A stretch of DNA of 32,365 nt. It comes from CAIXMG01 sp964550225 (GTDB lineage Bacteria > Patescibacteriota > Minisyncoccia > Phycocordibacterales > UBA1006). Positions within the stretch are counted from its first letter, which is position 1. Every line of letters starts with the position of its first letter. The stretch is from contig CAZJXT010000002.1 in NCBI GenBank assembly GCA_964550225.1, forward strand, positions 1-32,365. Direction: 5' to 3'. The position numbers and the translations under genes are program-made. Below the pieces are notes generated by a model. That model saw nothing but the letters and a program-made list of their open reading frames with translations, was not told where the DNA came from and made no database searches. Below are positions 22,957 to 30,734 of this stretch, piece by piece.

Positions 22957-23733
22957 TTAAATCCATCCTACTTTTTTCCCAACCCTTACAGCTGTTTCTG
23001 CCTCTTTCTTTGAAAACCCTTCGTTTTGGACAAGGTCAGCAACATAAGATTGGACCGAATTTAATGGCTCTAGAAAGGCTTTCATAAACGGACCATCTTT
23101 TTCATTAAGTCCGTGTTCTGAAAACTTTTTCTGTATTCCTAAAAACGTACGCATCGTAGTCCTGTCAAAACAGTCCCATCCACCAATCAAAGACTGATGT
23201 TTTATTGCTTTTGGTGAAAGCTTTAAAATATCACCCACCGTCAACTGTTCTGCGTTACCTGTCCAAGTGTCACCAAATACGAAGCTACAAATTTTTCTAA
23301 AAGGATCACAGGTTGGCTTTACTTCTGTCAGCTTATAAACCGGCATTTGGCGGATGATACTTTTTTCTAAGTATTTAAAATCTGGAACCTCGCCTCTTCC
23401 TGTTTTTTTGGTCGGTAATAAGAGAATCCAGTCATTTTGGTTAAAACCATTTTCCAGTAAAAAATTTCTTAGTTTTATGAAACTTCTACTATCTTTAACC
23501 AACCCTTGATGTACCTGCCTTTTTATATCTTCTGTTTTCCAGCAAACAAACATATCATTGTTTGTTATCAACTTTGGATTAAGAGTAATAAATTCAGCAA
23601 GCGTTAGAACGTCCGATTGTGACATGGTAGAGCTTTTGTAGTAATTAAAAAAATAACCATTAAAGGCTTTTCCTAAACCTAATTGATTCATTTGAGTGTT
23701 GAGTAAATCTTTTTTCTTTTTTAAAAGTTTCAT
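22957..23733 (-). CDS. Hypothetical protein with two related helical repeats (orphan gene E), 258 aa
   Basis: Function not recognised. Two segments align with each other: DVLTLAEFITLNPKLI (about 41-56) followed by a helix ending ENGFNQND, and EQLTVGDILKLSPKAI (about 163-178) followed by a helix ending EHGLNEKD. The pattern (LTVGDILKLSP, a central variable part, then helix and GL) recalls the helix-hairpin-helix of the RNA polymerase alpha C-terminal domain, so DNA or protein binding is possible. That is inference. The N-terminus is basic (KLLKKKK), with no signal peptide. It is a single unit divergent from rnr with its own promoter and terminator. Confidence 0.72.
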   Translation of the reverse strand: MKLLKKKKDLLNTQMNQLGLGKAFNGYFFNYYKSSTMSQSDVLTLAEFITLNPKLITNNDMFVCWKTEDIKRQVHQGLVKDSRSFIKLRNFLLENGFNQNDWILLLPTKKTGRGEVPDFKYLEKSIIRQMPVYKLTEVKPTCDPFRKICSFVFGDTWTGNAEQLTVGDILKLSPKAIKHQSLIGGWDCFDRTTMRTFLGIQKKFSEHGLNEKDGPFMKAFLEPLNSVQSYVADLVQNEGFSKKEAETAVRVGKKVGWI

Positions 23734-23758
23734 GGATTATTTGTTTTTGTTTGCTATT

Positions 23759-23787
23759 ATATTATCATATAATAATATAAATGTCAA
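23759..23787 (-). promoter_or_regulatory. Promoter of gene E
   Basis: TTGACA (23782-23787), 17-bp AT-only spacer apart from one G, TAATAT (23759-23764) with TGA extension. It is back to back with the rnr promoter. Confidence 0.75.
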
Positions 23788-23810
23788 GTATCGCTTAATC
23801 CCTCATTTTA

Positions 23811-23819
23811 TGGTATTTT
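23811..23819 (+). promoter_or_regulatory. Extended -10 promoter of rnr
   Basis: TGG TATTTT (TATTTT at 23814-23819), 9 nt before the rnr ATG. Only a poor -35 (TCGCTT, 23791-23796) is at 17 bp. Confidence 0.5.
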
Positions 23820-23828
23820 AAACCCATA

Positions 23829-25886
23829 ATGACACCTAAAAAATCTGATTCCCCACGTGAAAATTATAAGAAAGACTACCCTCAAAAAGGTCAGCGCATA
23901 TTTCAAACCCGCAAAGACGCTCGACCCAACGCCCCACGACCTATTGATAATAGCAATATCACTGGTGATGTACCCGATCAATTCGAAGGTATTTTTAAAA
24001 TTGGAAAAAATGGTATCGGATATGTAACTCATAAAGAATCTGGTTTTGCAGTAATGGTTGCACCTCAGCATAATCTCCACGCACTTAATGGTGATCGTGT
24101 ACTTATGAGTATTATCAATAAAAAAGAAGGTTCCGGATCAGTTCAAGAAATTATTAAACGTGCAAAAAATGTTTACGCCGGGATCGTCGAGAAAAAAGCT
24201 AGCGACATCTGGTTTATCCCAAGCGATTCTCGTGAACCTGAAATGCGTGTGGCACCAATAAATTCATTCGCTACCGAAAACTTAGGTAATAAAGTTGTCG
24301 CAAAACTTGGTGCATGGATTGGAGATATTCCTACCTGTGAAATTATTCAAGTCATTGGAACTCCTGGAGAAAATGATACTGAAATGAATGCGATCGTCCT
24401 TGAAAAAGGATTCGATGGCCAATTTCCTGATATAGTAACCGCTGAGGCGGAAGCATTACATGGTTCAGGTATTCCAAGTAGTGAAATCGCAAAACGTCGC
24501 GACATGCGCGATACAACAACCTTTACTATCGACCCTGTTGATGCAAAAGATTTTGATGATGCGTTATCATTCCAAGTACTCCCTGATGGAAATTATGAAA
24601 TCGGTGTTCATATTGCCGATGTATCTTTCTATGTAACAAAAAATTCTGCACTCGATGACGAAGCAAAACAACGAACCACATCGGTATATTTAGTTGATCG
24701 TGTAATTCCAATGCTTCCTGAAGTTCTCTCAAACGAATTATGCTCTATTCGCCAAGACGAAGACAAATTAGCGTTTTCAAGTATTTTTAAAATTGAAAAA
24801 GATACAGGCGCGGTTCTCGAAACATGGTTTGGACGAACAATTATCAAATCAGATAAACGATTCACCTATGAAGAAGCTCAAGAAATTATTGACGCGCGCA
24901 GTGGATTATTTGTTACCGAACTCACTGAATTAATGCGATTATCAAAAATCTATACTGAGGAACGATTTCGCGCAGGTGCATTATCAATGGATACTGACGA
25001 GGTACGATTCATTCTCGATGAGCACGGAAAACCAATTCGTGTCATGATTAAAAAACGAATCGATACGATGCGCATGATCGAAGAATGGATGCTCCTTGCC
25101 AATAAATACGTAGCGATGAAATTAGCAGATAAACATTCTGCAGGACTCGCGGTATATCGCATCCATGATAAACCAGCCCCTGATCGGGTAGAAGATTTGG
25201 TTACTTTCTTAAAATCAATTGGATATGAACATGTTCCTGTAAAAAATGGAATTGTTCCCCCTGCTGAATTACAAAAAATTCTCGACAGCGCAGAAACTGA
25301 TGATGCGCGTGACACTATTCAATCATCAATCGTACGCAGTATGGCAAAAGCGGTATATTCCACAGAAAATATCGGACATTTTGGATTGGCATTTAATTTC
25401 TATACACATTTCACATCTCCGATTCGTCGCTATCCCGATGTGATGGTACACCGATTATTACAATTATCATTAGATGGACAAAAAGTTCCTCCTGATGAAA
25501 TCGGTGAATATAAACGCATGTGCGCATTTAGTTCAGATCGCGAACGCGATGCCCAAGAAGCAGAACGTGAATCAATCAAATATAAACAAGTTGAATATAT
25601 GACCGATCGCATTGGAAAAACATTTGATGGTATTGTAACAGGTGTTGGAAAATTCGGAGTATATGTAGCCGAGGCAGAATCAAAATCTGAAGGAATGATT
25701 CGCTTGATGGATCTTGGTAATGACTTCTTTGCTTATGATGAAAAACGAAATTGTATTGTTGGAAAAAATTCAAAACAAGAATTTCATTTCGGGCAAAAAA
25801 TTAAAATTAAAGTAAAGGAAACCAATCTTGAAAAACGATTGATTGATTATACTCTCGTTATTCAATCTGATAAAAAAACTGCGTAA
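23829..25886 (+). CDS. rnr: Ribonuclease R (RNB family 3'-5' exoribonuclease)
   Basis: Processive exoribonuclease that degrades structured RNA. The 685 residues comprise a basic disordered N-terminus (1-45), cold-shock-like OB domains (about 50-180), the RNB catalytic domain, and a C-terminal S1 domain (about 598-680, FDGIVTGVGKFGVYVAEAES). The active site TIDPVDAKDFDDALSF carries Asp235, Asp241, Asp243 and Asp244. Family blocks LVDRVIPMLPEVLSNELCSI and FTSPIRRYPDVMVHRLL follow. It lacks the long lysine-rich C-terminal tail of E. coli RNase R. The stop codon sits in the loop of its terminator hairpin. Confidence 0.97.
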   Translation: MTPKKSDSPRENYKKDYPQKGQRIFQTRKDARPNAPRPIDNSNITGDVPDQFEGIFKIGKNGIGYVTHKESGFAVMVAPQHNLHALNGDRVLMSIINKKEGSGSVQEIIKRAKNVYAGIVEKKASDIWFIPSDSREPEMRVAPINSFATENLGNKVVAKLGAWIGDIPTCEIIQVIGTPGENDTEMNAIVLEKGFDGQFPDIVTAEAEALHGSGIPSSEIAKRRDMRDTTTFTIDPVDAKDFDDALSFQVLPDGNYEIGVHIADVSFYVTKNSALDDEAKQRTTSVYLVDRVIPMLPEVLSNELCSIRQDEDKLAFSSIFKIEKDTGAVLETWFGRTIIKSDKRFTYEEAQEIIDARSGLFVTELTELMRLSKIYTEERFRAGALSMDTDEVRFILDEHGKPIRVMIKKRIDTMRMIEEWMLLANKYVAMKLADKHSAGLAVYRIHDKPAPDRVEDLVTFLKSIGYEHVPVKNGIVPPAELQKILDSAETDDARDTIQSSIVRSMAKAVYSTENIGHFGLAFNFYTHFTSPIRRYPDVMVHRLLQLSLDGQKVPPDEIGEYKRMCAFSSDRERDAQEAERESIKYKQVEYMTDRIGKTFDGIVTGVGKFGVYVAEAESKSEGMIRLMDLGNDFFAYDEKRNCIVGKNSKQEFHFGQKIKIKVKETNLEKRLIDYTLVIQSDKKTA

Positions 25887-25899
25887 TTGCAGTTTTTTT
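25872..25899 (+). terminator. Intrinsic terminator of rnr
   Basis: AAAAAAACTGC (25872-25882) pairs with GCAGTTTTTTT (25889-25899) around a 6-nt loop containing the rnr stop. It is followed at once by the next promoter. Confidence 0.9.
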
Positions 25900-25908
25900 T
25901 GATATACT
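25900..25908 (+). promoter_or_regulatory. Extended -10 promoter of the carboxypeptidase gene
   Basis: TGA TATACT (TATACT at 25903-25908) starts in the last T of the rnr terminator. The next suitable ATG is 9 nt downstream. No -35 is recognised. Confidence 0.6.
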
Positions 25909-25917
25909 ATGACAATT

Positions 25918-26790
25918 ATGAGCAAAAATTCTTCGATTTTTATTTTCTTTACAACCTGTGCGTTAATCTGCGGGATTATTGGATATAAAATTATAATAAT
26001 TAAATCATTATCTCAGACACCTACACCCACCTCCTCTCTTCCAATTCTTATCGAAGAACCTGTAGCAAAAGATGAAGATATTACCAAAGCGCACTTACCA
26101 ACAAATGAAAACGCTCCTAGTGAAAAACTATCTCCTACTTCACAAGAAAAAACTCCACCAAAACCAATCTGCCCTAAAAGCCCTCTTGAGCAAATTGATG
26201 CATGGCTTAAACCTTTAGGAATTTCTACAGGATTAACGATTGGATATATTCCGAATAATCTCGTACGACTATCTGATTATGTTGTAACATCGAATACAAC
26301 TATTTGTTTAAATGCTTCAGCTGCCTATCGATTGCAATTAATGACCCAGGCTATGAAACTTGAAAAATTATCAATTGTTGTTTCATCGGGTTATCGTCCT
26401 GCAAGCTATCAAGAACGCTTGTATATCCAATCGGAATCCACTCGCGATCTGTTGATAAATCCCTATCCATCGGTAGCTGCTCCAGGACATTCGGAACATC
26501 AATTAGGTATGGTAGTCGATGTAGTTGCTAAACCTAATTATACTCTTGCTGATTTTAAAAATACCAAGGAGTATGAATGGATGAAAGAAAACGCATGGGA
26601 GTATGGATTTATTCAAAGCTATCAAGAAGGAAAAGAAACTATCACTGGCTATATTGCCGAACCATGGCATTGGCGTTATGTAGGGCTCGAACATGCAAAA
26701 AATATTCACGAACAAGAAATCACAACATATGAATATTTACAACAACTTGAAGAAGAAGTCGAGAAATCAACATCTCATGAAAAAAAATAA
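25918..26790 (+). CDS. D-alanyl-D-alanine carboxypeptidase, VanY/LdcB type (peptidase M15B)
   Basis: Membrane-anchored enzyme trimming terminal D-alanine (or similar) from peptidoglycan stems. The 290 residues comprise an N-terminal membrane helix (about 7-27), a proline- and glutamate-rich linker (about 33-85) and the M15B domain. Zinc and catalytic motifs: SSGYRPASYQERLY, SEHQLGMVVDV (His194, Asp201) and EPWHWRYVG (Glu248, His251). A first in-frame ATG at 25909 lies directly after the -10 and would precede any likely transcription start; ATG 25918 is therefore chosen. The active site is expected outside the membrane. Confidence 0.93.
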   Translation: MSKNSSIFIFFTTCALICGIIGYKIIIIKSLSQTPTPTSSLPILIEEPVAKDEDITKAHLPTNENAPSEKLSPTSQEKTPPKPICPKSPLEQIDAWLKPLGISTGLTIGYIPNNLVRLSDYVVTSNTTICLNASAAYRLQLMTQAMKLEKLSIVVSSGYRPASYQERLYIQSESTRDLLINPYPSVAAPGHSEHQLGMVVDVVAKPNYTLADFKNTKEYEWMKENAWEYGFIQSYQEGKETITGYIAEPWHWRYVGLEHAKNIHEQEITTYEYLQQLEEEVEKSTSHEKK

Positions 26791-26819
26791 AAACACCTCA
26801 CAATAAGGTGTTTTTATTT
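26785..26819. terminator. Bidirectional terminator between the carboxypeptidase gene and smc
   Basis: AAATAAAAACACCT (26785-26798) pairs with AGGTGTTTTTATTT (26806-26819): 14 bp perfect. Both convergent stop codons lie within its arms. Confidence 0.92.
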
Positions 26820-29030
26820 CGCCACTTTTACAGCTTCTTCAAATTTAATTGATAGCAATGTCGAACAATCATCCATTCCCAATGTCACTCCGTACAAAAT
26901 ATCTGCACGTGACATGGTTTCGCGATTATGGGTCACTACCACCAACTGAGTTTGTTTTGCTAGATTTTCAATCATATCACCATATTTCTGACTATTCGCC
27001 TCATCCAATGCCGCATCCGTTTCATCCAGTACCAAAAATGGTGGTGGGTTTACTTGAGATAGTGCAAACAGTAATGCGATTGATGTGAGACTTCGTTCAC
27101 CTCCTGAAAGCATTTCGAGATCTTTTACTTTTTTACGAGGAAGCGATACATCAATATCAATTCCCTGCTCTTTTTCCTGATCTTCTTCATCATCTAAAAT
27201 AATTTCATTTCCGTCTTCGTCTGTTTCATTTTTCTTTTTACGTTTTTCAATAGTTACCAAAGCCAACCGAGCGTCTCCTCCGCCAAACATCAGTCTGAAA
27301 AATGTTTCGAATTCTTTATTGATTTTTACAATACCTGCATTAAATTCTAGTGATAGTTTTTCTTTTAATTCTTTAATGGTTGATTCCAATGTTGTAATTG
27401 CAGTAGTAAGATCTATAATTTCTTTTTCGAGGAATTGATCACGAGTAACCGTTTCATCAAATTCTTGCATCACGTCTCCTCCTCCTCCACCACCCATATC
27501 TTCCAAACGAATTTTCATACGTTCGATATCATGATGCATCGTTTTCAAAAGACTCTCATCTATTGTCAGAGACATATCAAGATACTGATTTTTTAAATCA
27601 AGAATTTTTGATCCGATCATGTGTTCAGCCTGGATATATTCCTCGACTAATGCATGAGATCGTTCATTAAGTCGCACGATATCATTTTCAAGAATGGTTT
27701 TCTGAGCAATGAGATCATTTTTTTGCGCTGACAATGTATAAAAGGTTCTCTCTCGATCACGAAATTGTTCTCGTACTTGATCCATTTCTGATTCAATAAA
27801 TCTCATCTCAGACTCACATTTGATAATACTCGCATCAATATTAATAATTTGCTGTTCGAGATTTTGTTTTGTTTGTTCAAATTCAGTAGTATCTATTGTA
27901 ACCGCAACTGCAGGAGATCCTTGTTTATCTGCAACAAACGATTTTAGTCGAGCAATAATATCAGCTGCACTATCAAAAGAACCTGTTTCTAATTCACGAA
28001 TCAGTGTTTCAATTTCTGAAACAGCAATTGAAACCACTGACTGCTTTGCAGGGATCATGCGTGTTGCCGATTCAATCATTCCTTCCACACGCCCAATTTG
28101 TCGTCCTACATCATCACGAGTACGTGATAATTCACGAATCTGACCTCGCAAATCATTCATTTTTTGTTCGAGTGGTTGTAATGCATGTGACGCTGTGTTT
28201 TTTTCATAATCAAGCAATTCTTTATCGAGTGTTGTAAGTGTATCAATAGTTGTCTGTAGCTGAATAGTTAATTCATGATTTTTACGCGCAATCACAGTTT
28301 GTTCTTGTACGAGATAGGTTGTATAGAGACGCTCAAGAGCAATTTCAATTTCTCGAGCTTTTTCAATTTTCTCTACTTGTTTTTTGAGAAATTTAATATG
28401 GGGCGCCAATTCACGACGAATTGATTCTGCTTCGCGTACATGTTCTCGGGTACGTTCTAATTTTCGTTCAGCTTCCTTAATACGATAATGATACAGTTTT
28501 AATCCCAAAGATTCTTCTAACATTTCACGTCGCTCTGCAGGTTTTGAATTGAGTAATCGATCAGCTTCTCCTTGTGAAATAATATGATGTCCACTTGATC
28601 CAATGTTTACTGATGCGATGAGTTCATGTACATCTTTCAAGCGAACCTCGTTTCCATTTAATAAATATTTATTTGTTCCATCAGAAAATACTTCACGTGT
28701 AATGGTGATTTCATCAAAATCAAGTGAGAGGTTTTGGTCATCAACAGATGGTAATGAAAAAATACGAGTACTGTTATCAAACGTAATAGACACACTGGCA
28801 CGTGACATTTTTCCAATTTGTTTTGATCCTTTAAAAATGAGATCGGCCCCTGTTTTTGAACGCATTGATTTCGTTGATTGTTCTCCTAGTACGAATCGAA
28901 TTGCTTCTACCACGTTTGATTTCCCAGAACCGTTTGGTCCTACAATGGATGTTACGGGTGCAGTAAAATCAAAAACTGCCTTTTTGGCAAATGATTTGAA
29001 TCCATACATTTCCAGACGTTTGAGGGTCAT
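26814..29030 (-). CDS. smc: Short SMC-family chromosome segregation ATPase without canonical hinge
   Basis: SMC ATPase for chromosome compaction and segregation. The head is clear: Walker A GPNGSGKS (31-38), YLLNGNEVRLKDVHELI, C-motif LSGGERS (from 641), Walker B FLVLDETDAALDEAN, and the C-terminal VVVTHNRETMSRAD. The protein is 738 aa, while bacterial Smc is normally 1150-1200. Coiled coil runs about 165-345 and 383-510, but between them only about 35 non-coil residues (346-382) stand where a hinge of 150-200 would be. A run of six glycines (513-518) marks the re-entry to the head. It could also be an SbcC- or RecN-like relative, but LSGGE-to-end looks like Smc. Confidence 0.9.
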   Translation of the reverse strand: MTLKRLEMYGFKSFAKKAVFDFTAPVTSIVGPNGSGKSNVVEAIRFVLGEQSTKSMRSKTGADLIFKGSKQIGKMSRASVSITFDNSTRIFSLPSVDDQNLSLDFDEITITREVFSDGTNKYLLNGNEVRLKDVHELIASVNIGSSGHHIISQGEADRLLNSKPAERREMLEESLGLKLYHYRIKEAERKLERTREHVREAESIRRELAPHIKFLKKQVEKIEKAREIEIALERLYTTYLVQEQTVIARKNHELTIQLQTTIDTLTTLDKELLDYEKNTASHALQPLEQKMNDLRGQIRELSRTRDDVGRQIGRVEGMIESATRMIPAKQSVVSIAVSEIETLIRELETGSFDSAADIIARLKSFVADKQGSPAVAVTIDTTEFEQTKQNLEQQIINIDASIIKCESEMRFIESEMDQVREQFRDRERTFYTLSAQKNDLIAQKTILENDIVRLNERSHALVEEYIQAEHMIGSKILDLKNQYLDMSLTIDESLLKTMHHDIERMKIRLEDMGGGGGGDVMQEFDETVTRDQFLEKEIIDLTTAITTLESTIKELKEKLSLEFNAGIVKINKEFETFFRLMFGGGDARLALVTIEKRKKKNETDEDGNEIILDDEEDQEKEQGIDIDVSLPRKKVKDLEMLSGGERSLTSIALLFALSQVNPPPFLVLDETDAALDEANSQKYGDMIENLAKQTQLVVVTHNRETMSRADILYGVTLGMDDCSTLLSIKFEEAVKVAK

Positions 29031-29041
29031 ATGATAAAATT

Positions 29042-29050
29042 ATTATAACA
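29042..29050 (-). promoter_or_regulatory. Extended -10 promoter of smc
   Basis: TGT TATAAT (TATAAT at 29042-29047), 11 nt before the smc ATG, starting directly at the T-run of the rnc terminator. No -35 is recognised. Confidence 0.65.
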
Positions 29051-29078
29051 AAAAAAGATGCGTGATGCATCTTTTTTT
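29050..29078 (-). terminator. Intrinsic terminator of rnc
   Basis: AAAAAAAGATGC (29050-29061) pairs with GCATCTTTTTTT (29067-29078): 12 bp perfect with a 5-nt loop, 6 nt after the rnc stop. Confidence 0.92.
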
Positions 29079-29084
29079 GTTTCT

Positions 29085-29777
29085 CTAATTCCACCCTTTT
29101 GCCTCGAGCGCATTGCGAGCTGCAGCGGTTTCAGCCTCTTGTTTCGAAGATCCTTTTCCTTCAGCAATTTTTTTATCGCGGAAATAAATCCCTACGGTAA
29201 ATGTTTTGTCATGATCAGGACCTGATTCGTGAAGCACTTTGTATGACGGGGTCACTCCTTCATGCTCTTGAGACATTTCTTGAACCCATGATTTTGCATC
29301 ACGCCACAATCCATGTTTAATAATATTTTCTAATTCTGGAAGCAAATAATCATAGATGAATTTTTTTGCACTGTCATATCCTTGATCTAAATAAACAGCT
29401 CCAGTAAATGACTCAAATGTGTTTGCTAAAATATATGCCCGTGCCTTTCCAGTATCTTTTGCTTCACCTTTTGAAAGGAGTAAATATTCTTCAAAGCCAA
29501 GTTTGCGCGCAGCGTCAGAAATGGTATTGGTATTTACCAAAGCGGCACGATACGCCGTAAGCTCACCTTCAGGTTTATTCATATAGGTTGTATACAAATA
29601 ATCAGTTACGACTAATTCTAAAACAGCATCTCCGAGGAATTCGAGACGTTCATTATGAGGAAGATTGATTCCTGAATTTTCATTTAGATAAGATCGGTGT
29701 AAAAACGCCGTCGTGAGCAAGTCTTTATTCGTAAAAATAATATTAAGTTTTTGTTCAAGTTCGTTAAGATTCTTCAT
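29085..29777 (-). CDS. rnc: Ribonuclease III
   Basis: Cuts double-stranded RNA, including rRNA precursors. The 230 residues include the signature NERLEFLGDAVLELV (about 42-56, catalytic Glu and Asp), the second metal block around NTFESFTGAVYLDQG (about 114-128), and a C-terminal double-stranded RNA-binding domain (about 158-228; TPSYKVLHESGPDHDKTF and KGSSKQEAETAAARNALE). Full length. Single gene between the gene F and smc units. The ATG is 14 nt after the -10. Confidence 0.97.
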   Translation of the reverse strand: MKNLNELEQKLNIIFTNKDLLTTAFLHRSYLNENSGINLPHNERLEFLGDAVLELVVTDYLYTTYMNKPEGELTAYRAALVNTNTISDAARKLGFEEYLLLSKGEAKDTGKARAYILANTFESFTGAVYLDQGYDSAKKFIYDYLLPELENIIKHGLWRDAKSWVQEMSQEHEGVTPSYKVLHESGPDHDKTFTVGIYFRDKKIAEGKGSSKQEAETAAARNALEAKGWN

Positions 29778-29791
29778 AATAGGTCTTTTTT

Positions 29792-29819
29792 ACCATATCA
29801 TAATTGTACTTTTTTTCAA
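29792..29819 (-). promoter_or_regulatory. Promoter of rnc
   Basis: TTGAAA (29814-29819), 16-bp spacer, TATGGT (29792-29797) with TGA extension, starting two bases past the T-run of the gene F terminator. Confidence 0.65.
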
Positions 29820-29821
29820 AG

Positions 29822-29848
29822 AAAAAAACCGCCAGTACACACTAGCGG
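29822..29848 (-). terminator. Intrinsic terminator of gene F
   Basis: On the minus strand CCGCTAGT (29848-29841) pairs with ACTGGCGG (29836-29829), one G-U, loop GTGT, then seven T. Confidence 0.85.
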
Positions 29849-29872
29849 CTTAAGAAACATTTTTGCTAACGA

Positions 29873-30601
29873 CTACTCACTAGAAATGCCCATGGCATAT
29901 TTTCTAGCAATTTCAAAAGAATCATTTGCGTGGTAATATCTTTCTTGTTTTCTGAAGAAAAAAGTTAGCGCCTCTTTGTGAGTATCCGGGCCTAATTTTT
30001 CGACAGCATTTTCAATGTCTACCTTTACGCGTAATTTTTTAACATCCAAATCAATAGCTTCTAATGTTTTCACATCGGTAATTTGTCTTATAACTGAGTT
30101 AATGTCTTTAGAATTTGGAGAAATTACACTCTGTACATGAAAATAAACTTGCCACAAATTAAACTTATTTGGGCCGGTTTCTTTTTTGTTATAGCGATAT
30201 CCGTCACATATATATCCAAACTTAATTGGATAATATCCTGTTTCTTCTACCATCTCCAAAATTAAACCTTTTTCAGAACCATTTCTTTTTTGATTTTTTT
30301 CATGTTCTAAAATCTGATTCTGAAGTGATTTTGGATATTTCATTTTAACAAGCTCTTTAACAAGCTCTTTAATGAAACAGTCCTGATTGCGCAAACACTC
30401 AACATCAGGAACCCCTCCTGGTAATTTTAACCATAATTTGTTGACTTCCTGCTGATCTTTTACCATTAACAATTTTTGATTTTGATCCAGGAATATTCCT
30501 GCGGCAAAATTACCTTGATGCTGATGCTGTGATGCTCTTTGTTTAAAAATGTCAAAGCTTGAATTAAAATCTTTGAAATTAAGTCTTTTAGTTTGTTCCA
30601 T
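29873..30601 (-). CDS. Nudix-like hydrolase with a split Nudix box (orphan gene F), 242 aa
   Basis: Probably a Nudix-fold protein. NFAAGIFLDQNQKLLMVK (about 31-48) and LWLKLPGGVPDVE (56-68) match the start of the fold and the GX5E part of the Nudix box (Gly62, Glu68). The second part, LEMVEETGY (115-123; Glu116, Glu119, Glu120), matches REUXEEXGU except that Leu replaces Arg. In a normal box seven residues separate these halves; here 46 do, an insertion of 39 charged, helical residues. The substrate is unknown and activity is uncertain. It is a single-gene unit with a mini-ORF ending 1 nt before the ATG and no Shine-Dalgarno of its own. Confidence 0.75.
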   Translation of the reverse strand: MEQTKRLNFKDFNSSFDIFKQRASQHQHQGNFAAGIFLDQNQKLLMVKDQQEVNKLWLKLPGGVPDVECLRNQDCFIKELVKELVKMKYPKSLQNQILEHEKNQKRNGSEKGLILEMVEETGYYPIKFGYICDGYRYNKKETGPNKFNLWQVYFHVQSVISPNSKDINSVIRQITDVKTLEAIDLDVKKLRVKVDIENAVEKLGPDTHKEALTFFFRKQERYYHANDSFEIARKYAMGISSE

Positions 30602-30602
30602 C

Positions 30603-30638
30603 TTACAGTAGTATTTTTTTATAAAAGAATGTTTTCAT
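30603..30638 (-). CDS. Upstream mini-ORF (11 aa) in the leader of gene F
   Basis: A 12-codon frame (MKTFFYKKILL, then TAA) lies in the roughly 75-nt leader, ending 1 nt before the gene F ATG in another frame. It is preceded 8 nt upstream by GAGG, the one good Shine-Dalgarno in the window. That GAGG (30647-30650) can pair with CCTC (30655-30658) around a 4-nt loop. Translation here could couple to gene F by re-initiation. Short frames arise by chance, so the case rests on the GAGG, the hairpin and the 1-nt gap. Confidence 0.4.
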   Translation of the reverse strand: MKTFFYKKILL

Positions 30639-30682
30639 CAATAAACCCTCATTCGAGGCGATTATTAATTACTTATAAGAGC

Positions 30683-30711
30683 ATATTAGCATATTATATT
30701 AAATATGTCAA
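30683..30711 (-). promoter_or_regulatory. Promoter of gene F
   Basis: TTGACA (30706-30711), 17-bp spacer, TAATAT (30683-30688) with TGC extension. The predicted leader is about 75 nt. Confidence 0.75.
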
Positions 30712-30734
30712 TAGTATCATCTCCTCTGGTTCTC

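Noticed and set aside
24526..25773. Several minus-strand frames opposite rnr
   Set aside because: They are antisense to the conserved RNB domain, with no recognisable proteins.
25887..25908. TTGCAG in the rnr terminator as a -35 for the carboxypeptidase
   Set aside because: Only 10 bp separate it from the -10, too close for a sigma-70 promoter; extended -10 alone is preferred.
27820..28237. Plus-strand frames of about 100 codons opposite smc
   Set aside because: They are shadows of the coiled-coil coding region, with no promoter or start context.
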